Source of the DNA: Sulfuritalea sp.
GTDB lineage: Bacteria; Pseudomonadota; Gammaproteobacteria; Burkholderiales; Rhodocyclaceae
Reading direction: 5' to 3'
Assembly: GCA_023229545.1 (NCBI GenBank)
Contig: JALNZB010000010.1
Location: 1 to 64,000, forward strand
Length of the DNA stretch: 64,000 bases
Shown here: in pieces, positions 1 to 7,995 of the stretch
How the letters are laid out: every line of letters begins with the position of its first letter
How positions within the stretch are numbered: position 1 is the first letter of the stretch
Made by a program: the position numbers and the translations under genes
The notes under the pieces: model-generated
What the model saw: only the letters and a program-made list of their open reading frames with translations
Databases searched by the model: none
Told to the model about the DNA's origin: nothing

Positions 1-1
1 A

Positions 2-100
2 GGGGGTCGGATTTAACGGATGGGGGGGGCGGATTTAACGTGGACAACATCAACGCCTCACAGGGTTTCCCACAGCAATGGGGGGGTCGGATTTAACGGA
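2..100. repeat. Three G-rich direct repeats, iteron-like
   Basis: Three copies of a G-run followed by (T)CGGATTTAACG lie at about 2-20, 22-40 and 80-100. They sit directly downstream of the RepA stop codon at 117. Spaced direct repeats of about 19 bp next to a repA gene are the usual form of iterons, the RepA binding sites of a plasmid origin. The first copy touches the left edge of the window, so the array may continue outside it. The origin role is inferred; the repeats themselves are seen. Confidence 0.6.
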
Positions 101-116
101 ACAACAGGGTGCCGAA

Positions 117-1229
117 TCAACGTAGTCGAGGAGCAATGGGCGGTGGTGACGGCAGCAACAACAGCCCCCCCGTGACCTTTTTGACGTTGGCCGTCGGGTA
201 TTCGTTCATGGCGTGGCGTAGCGCCGGCAAAAACCGCTTTTTGAAGTCTTTGTCGGGATCTTTACCCCGGTACTCTTGGCCGAACTGCTCGCGTAGCGAA
301 TACCAGTGCAACATCACTGGCCTGCCAGCGATGCGATGGAGTCGATGCGCCATCCATGTGTAGACATCTAGTGCCAGCGCAGATCCTTTTAGCGCATGCA
401 GGGCATGGTTACTGAGTGGTACGCCGTACTCCATCAGCTCCTTGTGATACCCCTCCGACAAGATCATCACGCCCGGCCAAAGAGCTTTCTGGTGGGCATG
501 TTTTGGCCCGCCAATCCATGCGTCGAACTGCTCAACCGGCTGACCGTTGTAGGTACGCCCCTGGTAGCCGAGTTGTAGCCGACACGCCGCCAGCGCGTGC
601 ATTTGGCGGCGCAGGGTAGTGTAGCGATTGCCTTGGTCGTCCATGTTCATTAAGCGCAGGAACGCGGCAGCGCTGTCGCCAATAGGGATTTCGCGGGTAT
701 TGTTGCGCTTTGCGAAGGTAGATACCCACGCCAACGCCAAGCGAGGCAATGCGCCGTAGGGTATTGGTTGCTGCACGGGCCCGTTGCCTTCATCGAGCAC
801 ACCCGCCTGAACATGGACCCATGCGGTTCCCGACTTCCGCAGAAACGATTCGCCAGCCACTTTGGAGCGAGGCAAGCCAACTTGGCAAAGTACGGCATGA
901 GTAAAAGCCATGTCCTCGCTCGCAGGCCGATCTTCGCAGGCAAATTCGGCGGTAGTCGTGGCCAACCGTCCAAGGGCAAGCACCTGCTTGCAGAGCGGTC
1001 GAGCCGCTACCCCTTGCTTTACGGCTGGTGTAGTAGGCATATCCACCGAAAACAGCGGCATCGTGCCAGTAGGGTACAGATCGGGACGATAGGCCGTCCG
1101 CGCTGCTAAGTCGGCGGCTTGGTCGGTAGAAACGCCTTTCGCTTCCAGGTGGCGCTTGTATCCGTCGCGCCACGCTTGATCAGCCCTGACGGAATTGCCT
1201 TGTGTGACCATATCGACAGCCATGGTCAC
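117..1229 (-). CDS. repA: Plasmid replication initiator RepA (RepA_C type)
   Basis: A 370-residue protein resembling plasmid-encoded RepA initiators of the IncW/pSa type. Such proteins bind origin iterons and load the host replisome. Family-like stretches include GDSAAAFLRLMNMDDQG and the C-terminal DKDFKKRFLPALRHAMNEYP. The start is either GTG at 1229, overlapping the stop of the upstream HTH gene (GTGTGACC), or ATG at 1223. The overlap indicates co-transcription and coupling. Iteron-like repeats lie just past its stop codon. On a chromosome this points to an integrated plasmid-like element. The family call is by eye and its function here is unknown. Confidence 0.7.
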   Translation of the reverse strand: MTMAVDMVTQGNSVRADQAWRDGYKRHLEAKGVSTDQAADLAARTAYRPDLYPTGTMPLFSVDMPTTPAVKQGVAARPLCKQVLALGRLATTTAEFACEDRPASEDMAFTHAVLCQVGLPRSKVAGESFLRKSGTAWVHVQAGVLDEGNGPVQQPIPYGALPRLALAWVSTFAKRNNTREIPIGDSAAAFLRLMNMDDQGNRYTTLRRQMHALAACRLQLGYQGRTYNGQPVEQFDAWIGGPKHAHQKALWPGVMILSEGYHKELMEYGVPLSNHALHALKGSALALDVYTWMAHRLHRIAGRPVMLHWYSLREQFGQEYRGKDPDKDFKKRFLPALRHAMNEYPTANVKKVTGGLLLLPSPPPIAPRLR

Positions 1230-1546
1230 ACTCCCCGACTTGCAGCAGACTGTCGAGCCGCAACCTGCTCCGCCTTCGTCGGTCTACCAATCCTTTTCTT
1301 TTGCTCAGGCTGCTGCCGAGTTGCGTAAAGCGCCTCAACATAGGCAGCGAGATCAGTGATCGCAATAAACCTCCGCGATCCCTGTAGCATCGTTGGCACG
1401 GGGAAAACGCCACGATGAAGCTCATTGCGTGCGGTTTGATGGTTGATGCCAATTGCATCGATCGCATCAAGAAATGGGATGAGAATCCGACCGTTGAACT
1501 TGGCCAGCAGTACATCGACAAGCGTGGGTGTGGTGGGTACATGCAT
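1226..1546 (-). CDS. Small helix-turn-helix protein upstream of repA
   Basis: A 106-residue protein whose central part (INHQTARNELHRGVFPVP, then RRFIAITDLAAYVEAL) looks like a MerR/excisionase-type winged HTH, as in pyocin-activator (PrtN-like) proteins. The basic C-terminus (QKKRIGRPTKAEQ) fits DNA binding. ATG at 1546 is chosen because GGGAG lies about 8 bases upstream; a longer form from 1573 is possible. Its stop overlaps the repA start, so it probably regulates or is co-expressed with repA. The exact role is not known. Confidence 0.6.
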   Translation of the reverse strand: MHVPTTPTLVDVLLAKFNGRILIPFLDAIDAIGINHQTARNELHRGVFPVPTMLQGSRRFIAITDLAAYVEALYATRQQPEQKKRIGRPTKAEQVAARQSAASRGV

Positions 1547-2049
1547 TTGCGTCTCCCAACCCGGAGGACACAATTACCGTCCTCTGGATCTCCAGAAAAC
1601 GAGAATGCACGTCATGGTGAGCTTTGCGCTCTACCGGCGATGCCTTCCTTGGACCCGTTCTAGCTCCGCTGCCTCAATATACTTATGAGCGCCCTGCTGA
1701 CTTGGATAAGGGGCAACATCCCTGTCCCACACGTATTCATATGCCATAACACCGTAGAGTCCGCAAATCTTCCCGTAGCATTGCTTTTCCCCTGCGGTGC
1801 CACGCACACAACATGATGGACACCTGACAATCCTCCACCACGCGGCACGGCTCCTTGGCAGTTCGTCTGCCAAGCGGATCTCAGGCTCCGTCGATGATCT
1901 GACCTACTGCAAAAGACCAGCCCGTGCAGGATACCAAACTCAACCAGACGCAGCAACACCCGCCGGCCATTTGCTCCGACAATTCTCCGACAACTGGCCC
2001 AAAAAAAAAGGGATTACCAAGGGATTTCAGGGAATACCAAGGCGTACCA
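1547..2049. other. Non-coding or decayed stretch between HTH gene and tRNA-Cys
   Basis: About 500 bases with no convincing gene. A minus-strand reading frame (1631-1873, TTG start, 80 codons, cysteine-rich) is possible but has no recognisable family and no clear ribosome site. The stretch holds a perfect inverted repeat (1854-1874) and a short A-tract followed by AAGGGATTACCAAGGGATTT-type repeats near 2000-2045. This is where the att junction of the integrated element would be expected. Confidence 0.4.
1854..1874. repeat. Perfect 8-bp inverted repeat
   Basis: CTTGGCAG and CTGCCAAG flank a 5-base TTCGT loop. It could be an operator or a structured element of the plasmid-like region. There is no T-tract beside it, so an intrinsic terminator is unlikely. 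Confidence 0.4.
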
Positions 2050-2083
2050 AAAACACCTTATTTATTTGATTTATTGGTGTTTT
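2050..2083 (-). terminator. Probable terminator after tRNA-Cys
   Basis: AAAACACC (2050-2057) pairs with GGTGTTTT (2076-2083) around an 18-base AT-rich loop. Read on the minus strand it lies 3 bases after the tRNA-Cys 3' end, and the stem runs into a T-tract. The large loop makes it a weak intrinsic terminator. Confidence 0.45.
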
Positions 2084-2086
2084 AAC

Positions 2087-2160
2087 TGGAGGCGCGACCC
2101 GGAATCGAACCGAGGTACACGGCTTTGCAGGCCGCTGCATAACCACTCTGCCATCGCGCC
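2087..2160 (-). tRNA. tRNA-Cys (GCA)
   Basis: A 74-base cloverleaf on the minus strand starting GGCGCGATGGC and ending GGGTCGCGCC-T-CCA, with an encoded CCA. The anticodon loop CTGCAAA gives GCA, so cysteine. It is the second of two tRNAs after pgsA, the same order as glyW-cysT in Escherichia coli. The plasmid-like repA segment abuts its 3' end, which makes it the likely integration site. Confidence 0.95.
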
Positions 2161-2226
2161 AGGGTCGAAAGACCATGACTGGAACTAATCGCCTGGATAC
2201 CGTATTCGGCGATACGCTATAGACAT

Positions 2227-2254
2227 AAAAGGGAAAGCGCCGAAACGCTTTCCC
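2227..2254 (-). terminator. Hairpin with T-tract between the two tRNAs
   Basis: GGGAAAGCG (2231-2239) pairs perfectly with CGCTTTCCC (2246-2254) over a 6-base loop. On the minus strand the stem is followed by TTTT. It lies 10 bases after tRNA-Gly and before tRNA-Cys, so it could terminate or attenuate the pgsA-tRNA-Gly transcript, or serve as a processing hairpin. Confidence 0.65.
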
Positions 2255-2263
2255 TTGGAATTC

Positions 2264-2339
2264 TGGAGCGGGAGAAGAGTCTCGAACTCTCGACCTCAAC
2301 CTTGGCAAGGTTGCGCTCTACCAACTGAGCTACTCCCGC
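2264..2339 (-). tRNA. tRNA-Gly (GCC)
   Basis: A 76-base cloverleaf on the minus strand: GCGGGAGTAGCTCAGTTGG at the 5' end, anticodon loop CTTGCCAAG (GCC, glycine), T-arm GTTCGAGA and encoded 3' CCA. It lies 37 bases downstream of pgsA, as glyW does in E. coli. Confidence 0.95.
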
Positions 2340-2376
2340 AGAACAGCCGCGCATTATAGCGTCCGCACTTCCGGTG

Positions 2377-2940
2377 TCAACGACTGCGCGCCGAGATTTC
2401 CGGCCACGCTTTTCTCAAGTAATAAACCATCGACCACAGCGTCAACAACGCCGCAATCCACAACGACCATGTACCGAGAAGAAAAGTATCAATCGGGCCA
2501 ATCGGCGTGTGCCAAAGCAATAGCGGAATCGCCGTCATCTGCGCGATGGTCTTGAGTTTTCCGACCAGCGAGACCGCGACGCTTTTCGCCGCGCCGATTT
2601 TCGCCATCCACTCGCGCAACGCCGAGATCGCGATCTCGCGCCCGATGATGATGAAGGCCAGCATGACATCGGCACGCTCAAGCCGCACCAGCACAACCAG
2701 CGCCGCCGCCACCATCAGCTTGTCCGCCACCGGATCGAGGAAGGCGCCAAACGCCGAGGTCTGATTCAGCTTGCGCGCCAGCCAGCCGTCGATCCAGTCG
2801 GTGATGGCGGCAACGAGAAAGGCTGCGGTGGCAATGAAGTTCTGCTCGGCGGCAGACAGCGGCAGGTAGAACACGCCCACCACCAAAGGTATGAGGAGAA
2901 TGCGCGCCCAGGTCAACAGATTCGGAATGTTCAGCGGCAT
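2377..2940 (-). CDS. pgsA: Phosphatidylglycerophosphate synthase
   Basis: CDP-diacylglycerol-glycerol-3-phosphate 3-phosphatidyltransferase, an inner-membrane enzyme that makes phosphatidylglycerol phosphate from CDP-diacylglycerol and glycerol 3-phosphate. The CDP-alcohol phosphotransferase signature DGx2ARx8Gx3Dx3D is complete: D51, G52, A55, R56, G65, D69 and D73. Several hydrophobic segments fit the membrane fold, and 187 residues is normal. It starts one base after the uvrC stop codon, so the two are co-transcribed. The uvrC-pgsA-tRNA-Gly-tRNA-Cys order is conserved in Proteobacteria. Confidence 0.95.
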   Translation of the reverse strand: MPLNIPNLLTWARILLIPLVVGVFYLPLSAAEQNFIATAAFLVAAITDWIDGWLARKLNQTSAFGAFLDPVADKLMVAAALVVLVRLERADVMLAFIIIGREIAISALREWMAKIGAAKSVAVSLVGKLKTIAQMTAIPLLLWHTPIGPIDTFLLGTWSLWIAALLTLWSMVYYLRKAWPEISARSR

Positions 2941-2941
2941 G

Positions 2942-4756
2942 TCATTTCATTGTCTTGTGAATTGCTTCGGCCAGGCGCCGCGAGACGCCGTCGACGCGAC
3001 ACAGATCTTCGATCGTCGCCGCCTTCACGCCATCGAGGCCGCCGAACTGCGCCAGCAATTTCTTGCGCCGCGCCGGGCCGACTCCCGCCACGTCTTCCAG
3101 CGTCGACCGTCCGCGCGCCTTGGCCCGGCGCGCCCGATGGCCGACGATGGCGAAGCGATGCGCCTCGTCGCGAATTTCCTGTATCAGGTGAAAGCCCGGA
3201 TGATCCATGCCCAATTGTAGCGGGAGGCTGCGGCCATGAACGAAGAGAGTTTCCAGTCCGGGCTTTCTGTCCTCGCCTTTCGCCACACCGATGCTGGCGA
3301 GGTGGTCCAGCCCCAGTTCGGCGAACACTTCGCGCGCAACGCGGTGCTGGCCCTTGCCGCCGTCGATCAGGATCAGGTCGGGCGCCACCGTCTCGCCCGT
3401 GGCGACTTTCTCGTAGCGCCGTGTCAATGCCTGGCGCATCGCCGCGTAGTCGTCGCCGGGCTGTATGCCTTCGATGTTGAAGCGGCGATAGTCGCCCTTC
3501 TTCATCGCGCCATCGACGCAGACCACGCACGACGCCACGGTGCCTTCGCCCATGGTGTGGCTGATGTCGAAGCACTCGATGCGACGCGGCGGTTCGGGCA
3601 TGTCCAGCGCCTCCTGCAAGGCCGTCAGGCGACCGCTGCTGCGCGTTTTGGCCTGCCAGCGAGCCTGCACGGCGAGTCGTGCATTGGTCGTCGCCATCTC
3701 GACCCAGGCGCGCTCCATTTCGTTCTTCGGCGGGCCGGCATTGACAGCCGTGGGTAGGTCTTCGACCGGATACTCGCTCAAGATCAGCCGCGCCGGCGCC
3801 GGTTGCTCGGCGTAGTGCTGGGCGACAAAGGCCGCCAGACCCTCGGCGGCTTCCGCCTCGGGCGCGGCCTGCGGAAAATACGCGCGATCACCCAGGTGCA
3901 AGCCGCCGCGCACCATGGCCAGATTGACGCACAGACTTCCGCGCTCGACCACGGCAGCGATGATGTCGACATCGGCGTCCCGTGTCGAACTGACGTACTG
4001 GCGATGCAGCACCGCCTGCAAGGCCCGTATCTGGTCACGCAGGGTGGCGGCCTCCTCGAAGCGCAAGGCCTTCGCGGCTTCATCCATCTGCCGCGTCAAA
4101 CCTTCGATGACCTCGGAGTGCCGGCCACGCAGAAAGAGTTCCGCCAGCCGCACGTCGGCGGCATAGTCCTGCTGCGACACCAGGCCGACGCACGGCGCCT
4201 TGCAGCGCTTGATCTGGTGCATCAGGCAGGGCCGCGAACGATGCGCGAACACCGACTCTTCGCAGGTGCGCAGCAGAAAACTTTTCTGGATCAGTTGAAT
4301 GCTCTCGCGCACCGCCAGGCCGTTGGGGAAAGGTCCGAAGTATTGCGATTTTTTCTCGAAGGGGCCGCGATGGTAGAACAAGCGCGGAAACTCGCCGCCA
4401 GAAAGACCAATGTAGGGATAGGACTTGTCGTCGCGAAAAAGTATGTTGTATTTCGGCGCCAGCTTCTTTATCAGGGTGTTTTCGAGAATCAGCGCCTCGG
4501 CCTCGGAGCGCGTCGCCGTCACCTCCATGGCGGCAACCTGTTGCAGCATCAGCGCGATGCGCGGGCTGTGACCGGTCTTCGTGAAATAGGACGAGACGCG
4601 CTTCCTGAGGTTCTTCGCTTTGCCGACATACAAGACCTTGCGCTCGGCGTCGAGCATGCGATAGACACCCGGCGCATCGGTCAGCGTCGCCAGGAATTCC
4701 TTCGAGTCGAAAGTTGGTTTAGGCGTCGAGCTCGTCACGGATCTTGCGGAAGACAT
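2942..4756 (-). CDS. uvrC: UvrABC excinuclease subunit C
   Basis: UvrC makes both incisions in nucleotide excision repair with UvrB. Domains in order: GIY-YIG nuclease (GVYRMLDAERKVLYVGKAK, about residues 24-100), a UVR UvrB-binding helix pair (MDEAAKALRFEEAATLRDQI, about 205-235), the RNase H-like 5' nuclease half (ECFDISHTMGEGTVASCV, about 385-530) and C-terminal helix-hairpin-helices. The reading frame is open to 4861, but E. coli UvrC length and alignment favour ATG 4756 (604 residues) or GTG 4738. Both starts lie inside the 3' end of the uracil-DNA glycosylase gene, so translation is probably coupled. No strong ribosome site is visible. Confidence 0.93.
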   Translation of the reverse strand: MSSARSVTSSTPKPTFDSKEFLATLTDAPGVYRMLDAERKVLYVGKAKNLRKRVSSYFTKTGHSPRIALMLQQVAAMEVTATRSEAEALILENTLIKKLAPKYNILFRDDKSYPYIGLSGGEFPRLFYHRGPFEKKSQYFGPFPNGLAVRESIQLIQKSFLLRTCEESVFAHRSRPCLMHQIKRCKAPCVGLVSQQDYAADVRLAELFLRGRHSEVIEGLTRQMDEAAKALRFEEAATLRDQIRALQAVLHRQYVSSTRDADVDIIAAVVERGSLCVNLAMVRGGLHLGDRAYFPQAAPEAEAAEGLAAFVAQHYAEQPAPARLILSEYPVEDLPTAVNAGPPKNEMERAWVEMATTNARLAVQARWQAKTRSSGRLTALQEALDMPEPPRRIECFDISHTMGEGTVASCVVCVDGAMKKGDYRRFNIEGIQPGDDYAAMRQALTRRYEKVATGETVAPDLILIDGGKGQHRVAREVFAELGLDHLASIGVAKGEDRKPGLETLFVHGRSLPLQLGMDHPGFHLIQEIRDEAHRFAIVGHRARRAKARGRSTLEDVAGVGPARRKKLLAQFGGLDGVKAATIEDLCRVDGVSRRLAEAIHKTMK

Positions 4757-5348
4757 TCTGAAAGTCGGCGCTGGTGAGACGGCGAGTTTGGGTGTTGTAG
4801 CGGCTGCAATGGTAGCTGTCGATGAATATGCGGCCATCGGGCAAAACATGACGCGCGCCATGGCCGAAGGTCAGCGCCGACTGCTTCAATCCCAGCGCCA
4901 TCAGCACCGCCTTGTGCGCCACCAGCCCCAGCGCGAGGATCACCCGCACGTCCGGCGCGGTGCTCAACTCGGCAGCCAGATAATGGTTGCAGGTCCTGAT
5001 CTCGGCCGGCTCCGGCTTGTTCTCCGGCGGCAGGCATTTCACCGCGTTGGTGATGCGGCAATCGGTGAGTGTCAGGTCGTCGTCGGCCGCGAGCGATACC
5101 GGCTGCGAGCCGAAACCAAAGGCGTGCAAAGTCTCGTAGAGCAGGATGCCGGCAAAGTCGCCAGTGAAGGGGCGTCCCGTGCGATTGGCGCCATGCATGC
5201 CAGGCGCCAGCCCGACGATCAACAGCCGCGCCCTCGGATCGCCGAATGGCAACACCGGACGGCCGTGATAATCCGGGTTGCGGCGGCGCACCTCGGCGAG
5301 GAATCCCGCAAGTCGCGGACAGTCGGTACAACGTAAAAGTGCATTCAT
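4719..5348 (-). CDS. Iron-sulfur uracil-DNA glycosylase (family 4/5 type)
   Basis: A 209-residue base-excision repair glycosylase that removes uracil from DNA. Motif 1 is GLAPGMHGANRTGRPFTGD (about residues 46-64), typical of family 5 (UdgB-like). The second active-site motif is read as HCSRYN near residue 180, where HPSxxN is more usual. Cysteines C7, C10, C105 and C120 are placed as the ligands of the 4Fe-4S cluster. ATG 5348 starts just before the CxxC motif, with AGG 5 bases upstream. The 3' end overlaps the uvrC start, pairing two DNA repair genes. A degenerate copy of the dispersed motif encodes its C-terminal RRLTSADF. Confidence 0.85.
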   Translation of the reverse strand: MNALLRCTDCPRLAGFLAEVRRRNPDYHGRPVLPFGDPRARLLIVGLAPGMHGANRTGRPFTGDFAGILLYETLHAFGFGSQPVSLAADDDLTLTDCRITNAVKCLPPENKPEPAEIRTCNHYLAAELSTAPDVRVILALGLVAHKAVLMALGLKQSALTFGHGARHVLPDGRIFIDSYHCSRYNTQTRRLTSADFQNVFRKIRDELDA

Positions 5349-5397
5349 TTGCCTAGGATACCGCCTCGCCATGACCAACACACCAACCCGCTGCGAG

Positions 5398-5553
5398 AAT
5401 CGTGGCTCGTTTCCGAACGACGATGCGCTACTCAAACTCTTCTACTTGGCGCTCAGAAATATCAGTCAGAAATAGACTATGCCAGTTCGGGACTGGAAGG
5501 CGGCGATGATTCGCTTTACTATCCAATTCGAAGATCGGATGAAGCAGCACTAA
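5398..5553 (+). pseudogene. IS256-family (Mutator) transposase C-terminal remnant
   Basis: Reading NRGSFPNDDALLKLFYLAL then RNISQK, a TAG stop at 5473-5475, then TMPVRDWKAAMIRFTIQFE ending at TAA 5551-5553. This matches the conserved C-terminus of IS256/Mutator transposases, where the stop replaces an expected Trp (TGG to TAG). Nothing upstream encodes the catalytic domain, so only the element's 3' end survives. TTGACACAAAATTCCGGA at 5565-5582 resembles an IS256-type terminal repeat. The family call is from memory of the conserved tail. Confidence 0.75.
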
Positions 5554-5636
5554 TCCAAAAGCCGTTGACACAAAATTCCGGAACCCTCAATTTCCCGTAT
5601 TCAGAGCGGCCTGGCATCAATTATAGGAATGCAAAA

Positions 5637-6023
5637 ATGAAGATGTTATTTGCGTTAGGGATGCTTGTATTTTCTGTTGGTTCGGCTTTCGCAGCCGCAA
5701 TGACCATGCAAGAATGTAATGCCTTTTCATTAAACGAGAACAAACAGTTCCCTCGTAGAGTAGATGAAATTACGACCGCAAGGATTACACTTTGCGTTTG
5801 GGAAGACGGAGAAATAACTTTTGAATACGTGCTTGATATTGATGTTAAAAAGGGAAAATTTTCACAAAAAAACATTGATGCGTTAGTTCCAGTATTAACA
5901 ACAAAATGGTGTTCTGAGGCTGGCTTCAGAACAATTCTTGATCGGGTTGCCATTGGCTATACGTATTACGACAAGAGTATTAACTATATTGGGAATATTC
6001 ACCTAAACAACAGGGAATGCTAA
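5637..6023 (+). CDS. Low-GC secreted protein of unknown function
   Basis: 128 residues with an N-terminal signal peptide (MKMLFALGMLVFSVGSAFAA). The mature part has three cysteines and no recognised family. ATG 5637 is chosen because it begins the signal peptide. Base composition is clearly AT-richer than the flanking housekeeping genes. It lies between an IS256 remnant and an integrase remnant, so horizontal acquisition is likely. Function unknown. Confidence 0.6.
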   Translation: MKMLFALGMLVFSVGSAFAAAMTMQECNAFSLNENKQFPRRVDEITTARITLCVWEDGEITFEYVLDIDVKKGKFSQKNIDALVPVLTTKWCSEAGFRTILDRVAIGYTYYDKSINYIGNIHLNNREC

Positions 6024-6037
6024 TTTCACATCAGCGG

Positions 6038-6253
6038 TTCAACAAGGAATTGGGCGAACGTGCAAAGGATGCGCCTTTCCACGACATCAGGGCGAGTAGC
6101 GCAACCGATGCAGACGAGGCCGGAATTGACTCTATGGCCCTACTTGACCACACGACAGAATCCAGCCATAAACGCTACAAGCGGAGCAAGGAAACGGTAG
6201 TCGTTCAACCCGTGCCGGCGCGTAAGTCTTGGGCAGTACAGCGCAATTCTTAG
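6038..6253 (+). pseudogene. Phage-type tyrosine integrase C-terminal remnant
   Basis: The frame reads PFHDIRASSATDADEAGID, then LLDHTTESSHKRYKRSKET. This is the C-terminal catalytic part of a tyrosine recombinase, with box II R (HDIRA), the LxH motif as LDH, and the nucleophile Tyr (KRY). The N-terminal and core-binding domains are missing and the frame joins unrelated upstream sequence. It is a decayed end of an integrated element, next to the low-GC gene and the transposase remnant. Confidence 0.75.
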
Positions 6254-6277
6254 GCAACTCTTCGCTAACAATTTGTT

Positions 6278-7339
6278 ATGTTTGAAGATTTGCAACAACC
6301 CAAAAATTGCGACATTTTCTGCACCGTCGTCGACAACTTCGGCGATGCCGGCGTCTGTTGGCGGCTGGCGCGCCAGTTGGCCAGCGAATACGGCTGGCGG
6401 GTGCGGCTGTGGATCGACGATACGGCACCCCTGCTGCGGATGGCGCCCGATCACGCCGCCGGCCCGGTCGAGGTTCGCCTGTGGCCAAAGATGTGGCCAA
6501 ACCCCTGGCTCGCCGAGGACACCGCCGATGTCGTCATCGAAGCCTTCGCCTGCGAACCGCCCGCACCCTATGTCGAAGCCATGGCAACCCGCGCCCGGTC
6601 GCCGGTCTGGCTCAATCTCGAATACCTCTCGGCCGAAAGCTGGGTCGCCGGCTGCCACGGCCTGAGTTCGCCGCATCCGCGCCTGCCGCTGGTCAAGCAC
6701 TTCTTCTTTCCCGGCTTCGACCCCGGCACCGGCGGCTTGCTGCGCGAGCGCGACTACGAGGCGCGCCGAGAAGCCTTCGACGAGTCCGCCTTCCGCGCCG
6801 AATTCGGCCTGCCCCAAAAAGCACCGGACGAAACGACGATTTCGCTGTTCAGCTACCCGAACCCGCCGCTGCCCGATCTGCTGCGGGCCTGGGCTGCGTC
6901 GCCACGCCCGATCCGCCTGTTGCAACCGGGCAGCGGCGAAACGGCGCGGATAGAGGGCAATCTGACCGTGCATCCCCTGCCCTTTCTGCCCCAACCGCGC
7001 TACGACGAACTGCTCTGGGCCTGCGATCTGAATTTCGTCCGTGGCGAGGATTCCTTCGTCCGCGCCCAGTGGGCGGCCAAACCCTTCGTTTGGCACATTT
7101 ATCCCCAGACCGACGAGGCGCATCAGGCCAAGCTGGATGCCTTCCTGTCCATTCACCCCGCCGGGCCGCAACTGAAAGCCTTCTGGCAGGCCTGGAATGG
7201 CGCGGGAACGCCCGACTGGCCTGAATTCGCCGCAACGCTGCCCGGCCTGAAAGCGCCAATGCAGCAGTGGGCAAAGACCCTCGCCGCCCGCCCCGATCTC
7301 GCCAACAGGCTTGTGCAGTTCTGCCTTGAGCGGCTATAA
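6278..7339 (+). CDS. earP: EF-P arginine rhamnosyltransferase
   Basis: EarP (DUF2331) transfers L-rhamnose from dTDP-beta-L-rhamnose onto Arg32 of elongation factor P, activating it to rescue ribosomes stalled at polyproline. The N-terminal signature VVDNFGDAGVCWRLARQL carries the two essential aspartates (D19 and D23 here). The C-terminal RGEDSFVRAQWA carries the catalytic glutamate. 353 residues is close to the family length. efp follows 37 bases downstream on the same strand. The rfbBACD genes at 57.6-61.0 kb would make its sugar donor. Confidence 0.95.
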   Translation: MFEDLQQPKNCDIFCTVVDNFGDAGVCWRLARQLASEYGWRVRLWIDDTAPLLRMAPDHAAGPVEVRLWPKMWPNPWLAEDTADVVIEAFACEPPAPYVEAMATRARSPVWLNLEYLSAESWVAGCHGLSSPHPRLPLVKHFFFPGFDPGTGGLLRERDYEARREAFDESAFRAEFGLPQKAPDETTISLFSYPNPPLPDLLRAWAASPRPIRLLQPGSGETARIEGNLTVHPLPFLPQPRYDELLWACDLNFVRGEDSFVRAQWAAKPFVWHIYPQTDEAHQAKLDAFLSIHPAGPQLKAFWQAWNGAGTPDWPEFAATLPGLKAPMQQWAKTLAARPDLANRLVQFCLERL

Positions 7340-7376
7340 TAGCGGGTTCTCAATTTCCGCTTCAGGAAGCATAGCC

Positions 7377-7937
7377 ATGAAAACCGCTCAGGAACTCCGC
7401 GCCGGCAACGTCATATTGATCGGCAGCGATCCGCTTGTCGTGCAAAAGGCCGAATACAACAAAGGCGGCCGCAGCTCCGCGGTGGTCAAGTTCAAGTTCA
7501 AGAACCTGCTCACCGGCGCCGCCTCCGAAAACATCTACAAGGCCGACGACAAGTTCGAGCAGGTGGTGCCCGAACGCAAGGAATGCACCTATTCCTATTT
7601 CGCCGATCCCATGTACGTGTTCATGGACGCCGAGTACAACCAGTACGAAGTCGAAGGCGAAAACATGGCCGATGCGGTGAATTACCTCGAAGACGGCATG
7701 CCCGTCGAAGTAGTTTTCTACGATGAAAAACCCATCTCGGTGGAGATGCCCAACAGCGTCGTGCGCGAAGTGATTTACACCGAACCCGCCGTCAAGGGCG
7801 ACACCTCCGGCAAGGTCATGAAGCCGGCCAAAATCAGCACCGGCATGACACTCCCCGTGCCGCTGTTCGTCGAGATCGGCAACAAGATCGAAATCGACAC
7901 GCGCACCGGCGAATATCGCGCCCGCGTCATCAAGTAA
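7377..7937 (+). CDS. efp: Elongation factor P (Arg32 type)
   Basis: EF-P binds between the ribosomal P and E sites and speeds peptide bonds at consecutive prolines. It has three beta-barrel domains in 186 residues. The loop KGGRSSAV places Arg at position 32, the residue rhamnosylated by EarP, rather than the Lys modified by EpmABC. AGGA lies about 10 bases before ATG 7377. The gene directly follows earP and is followed by a strong terminator hairpin. Confidence 0.96.
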   Translation: MKTAQELRAGNVILIGSDPLVVQKAEYNKGGRSSAVVKFKFKNLLTGAASENIYKADDKFEQVVPERKECTYSYFADPMYVFMDAEYNQYEVEGENMADAVNYLEDGMPVEVVFYDEKPISVEMPNSVVREVIYTEPAVKGDTSGKVMKPAKISTGMTLPVPLFVEIGNKIEIDTRTGEYRARVIK

Positions 7938-7963
7938 TCGCGTTTCCGCCGAATCAGGCAAGG

Positions 7964-7989
7964 CAACGGGCAGCCCAGGCTGCCCGTTG
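7964..7989. terminator. Strong hairpin between convergent efp and M20 gene
   Basis: CAACGGGCAGCC (7964-7975) and GGCTGCCCGTTG (7978-7989) form a perfect 12-bp stem, followed on the plus strand by TCGTTTCT. It lies 26 bases after efp and 7 bases from the end of the opposing amidohydrolase gene, so it may serve both. Confidence 0.75.
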
Positions 7990-7995
7990 TCGTTT

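Noticed and set aside
1631..1873. A cysteine-rich 80-codon minus-strand frame
   Set aside because: TTG start, no clear ribosome site and no family; kept only as part of the gene-free stretch.
5565..5593. TTGACA followed 17 bases later by CAATTT as a promoter for the low-GC gene
   Set aside because: The -10 match is poor and the TTGACA lies in what looks like an IS256 terminal repeat, so a promoter is not supported.
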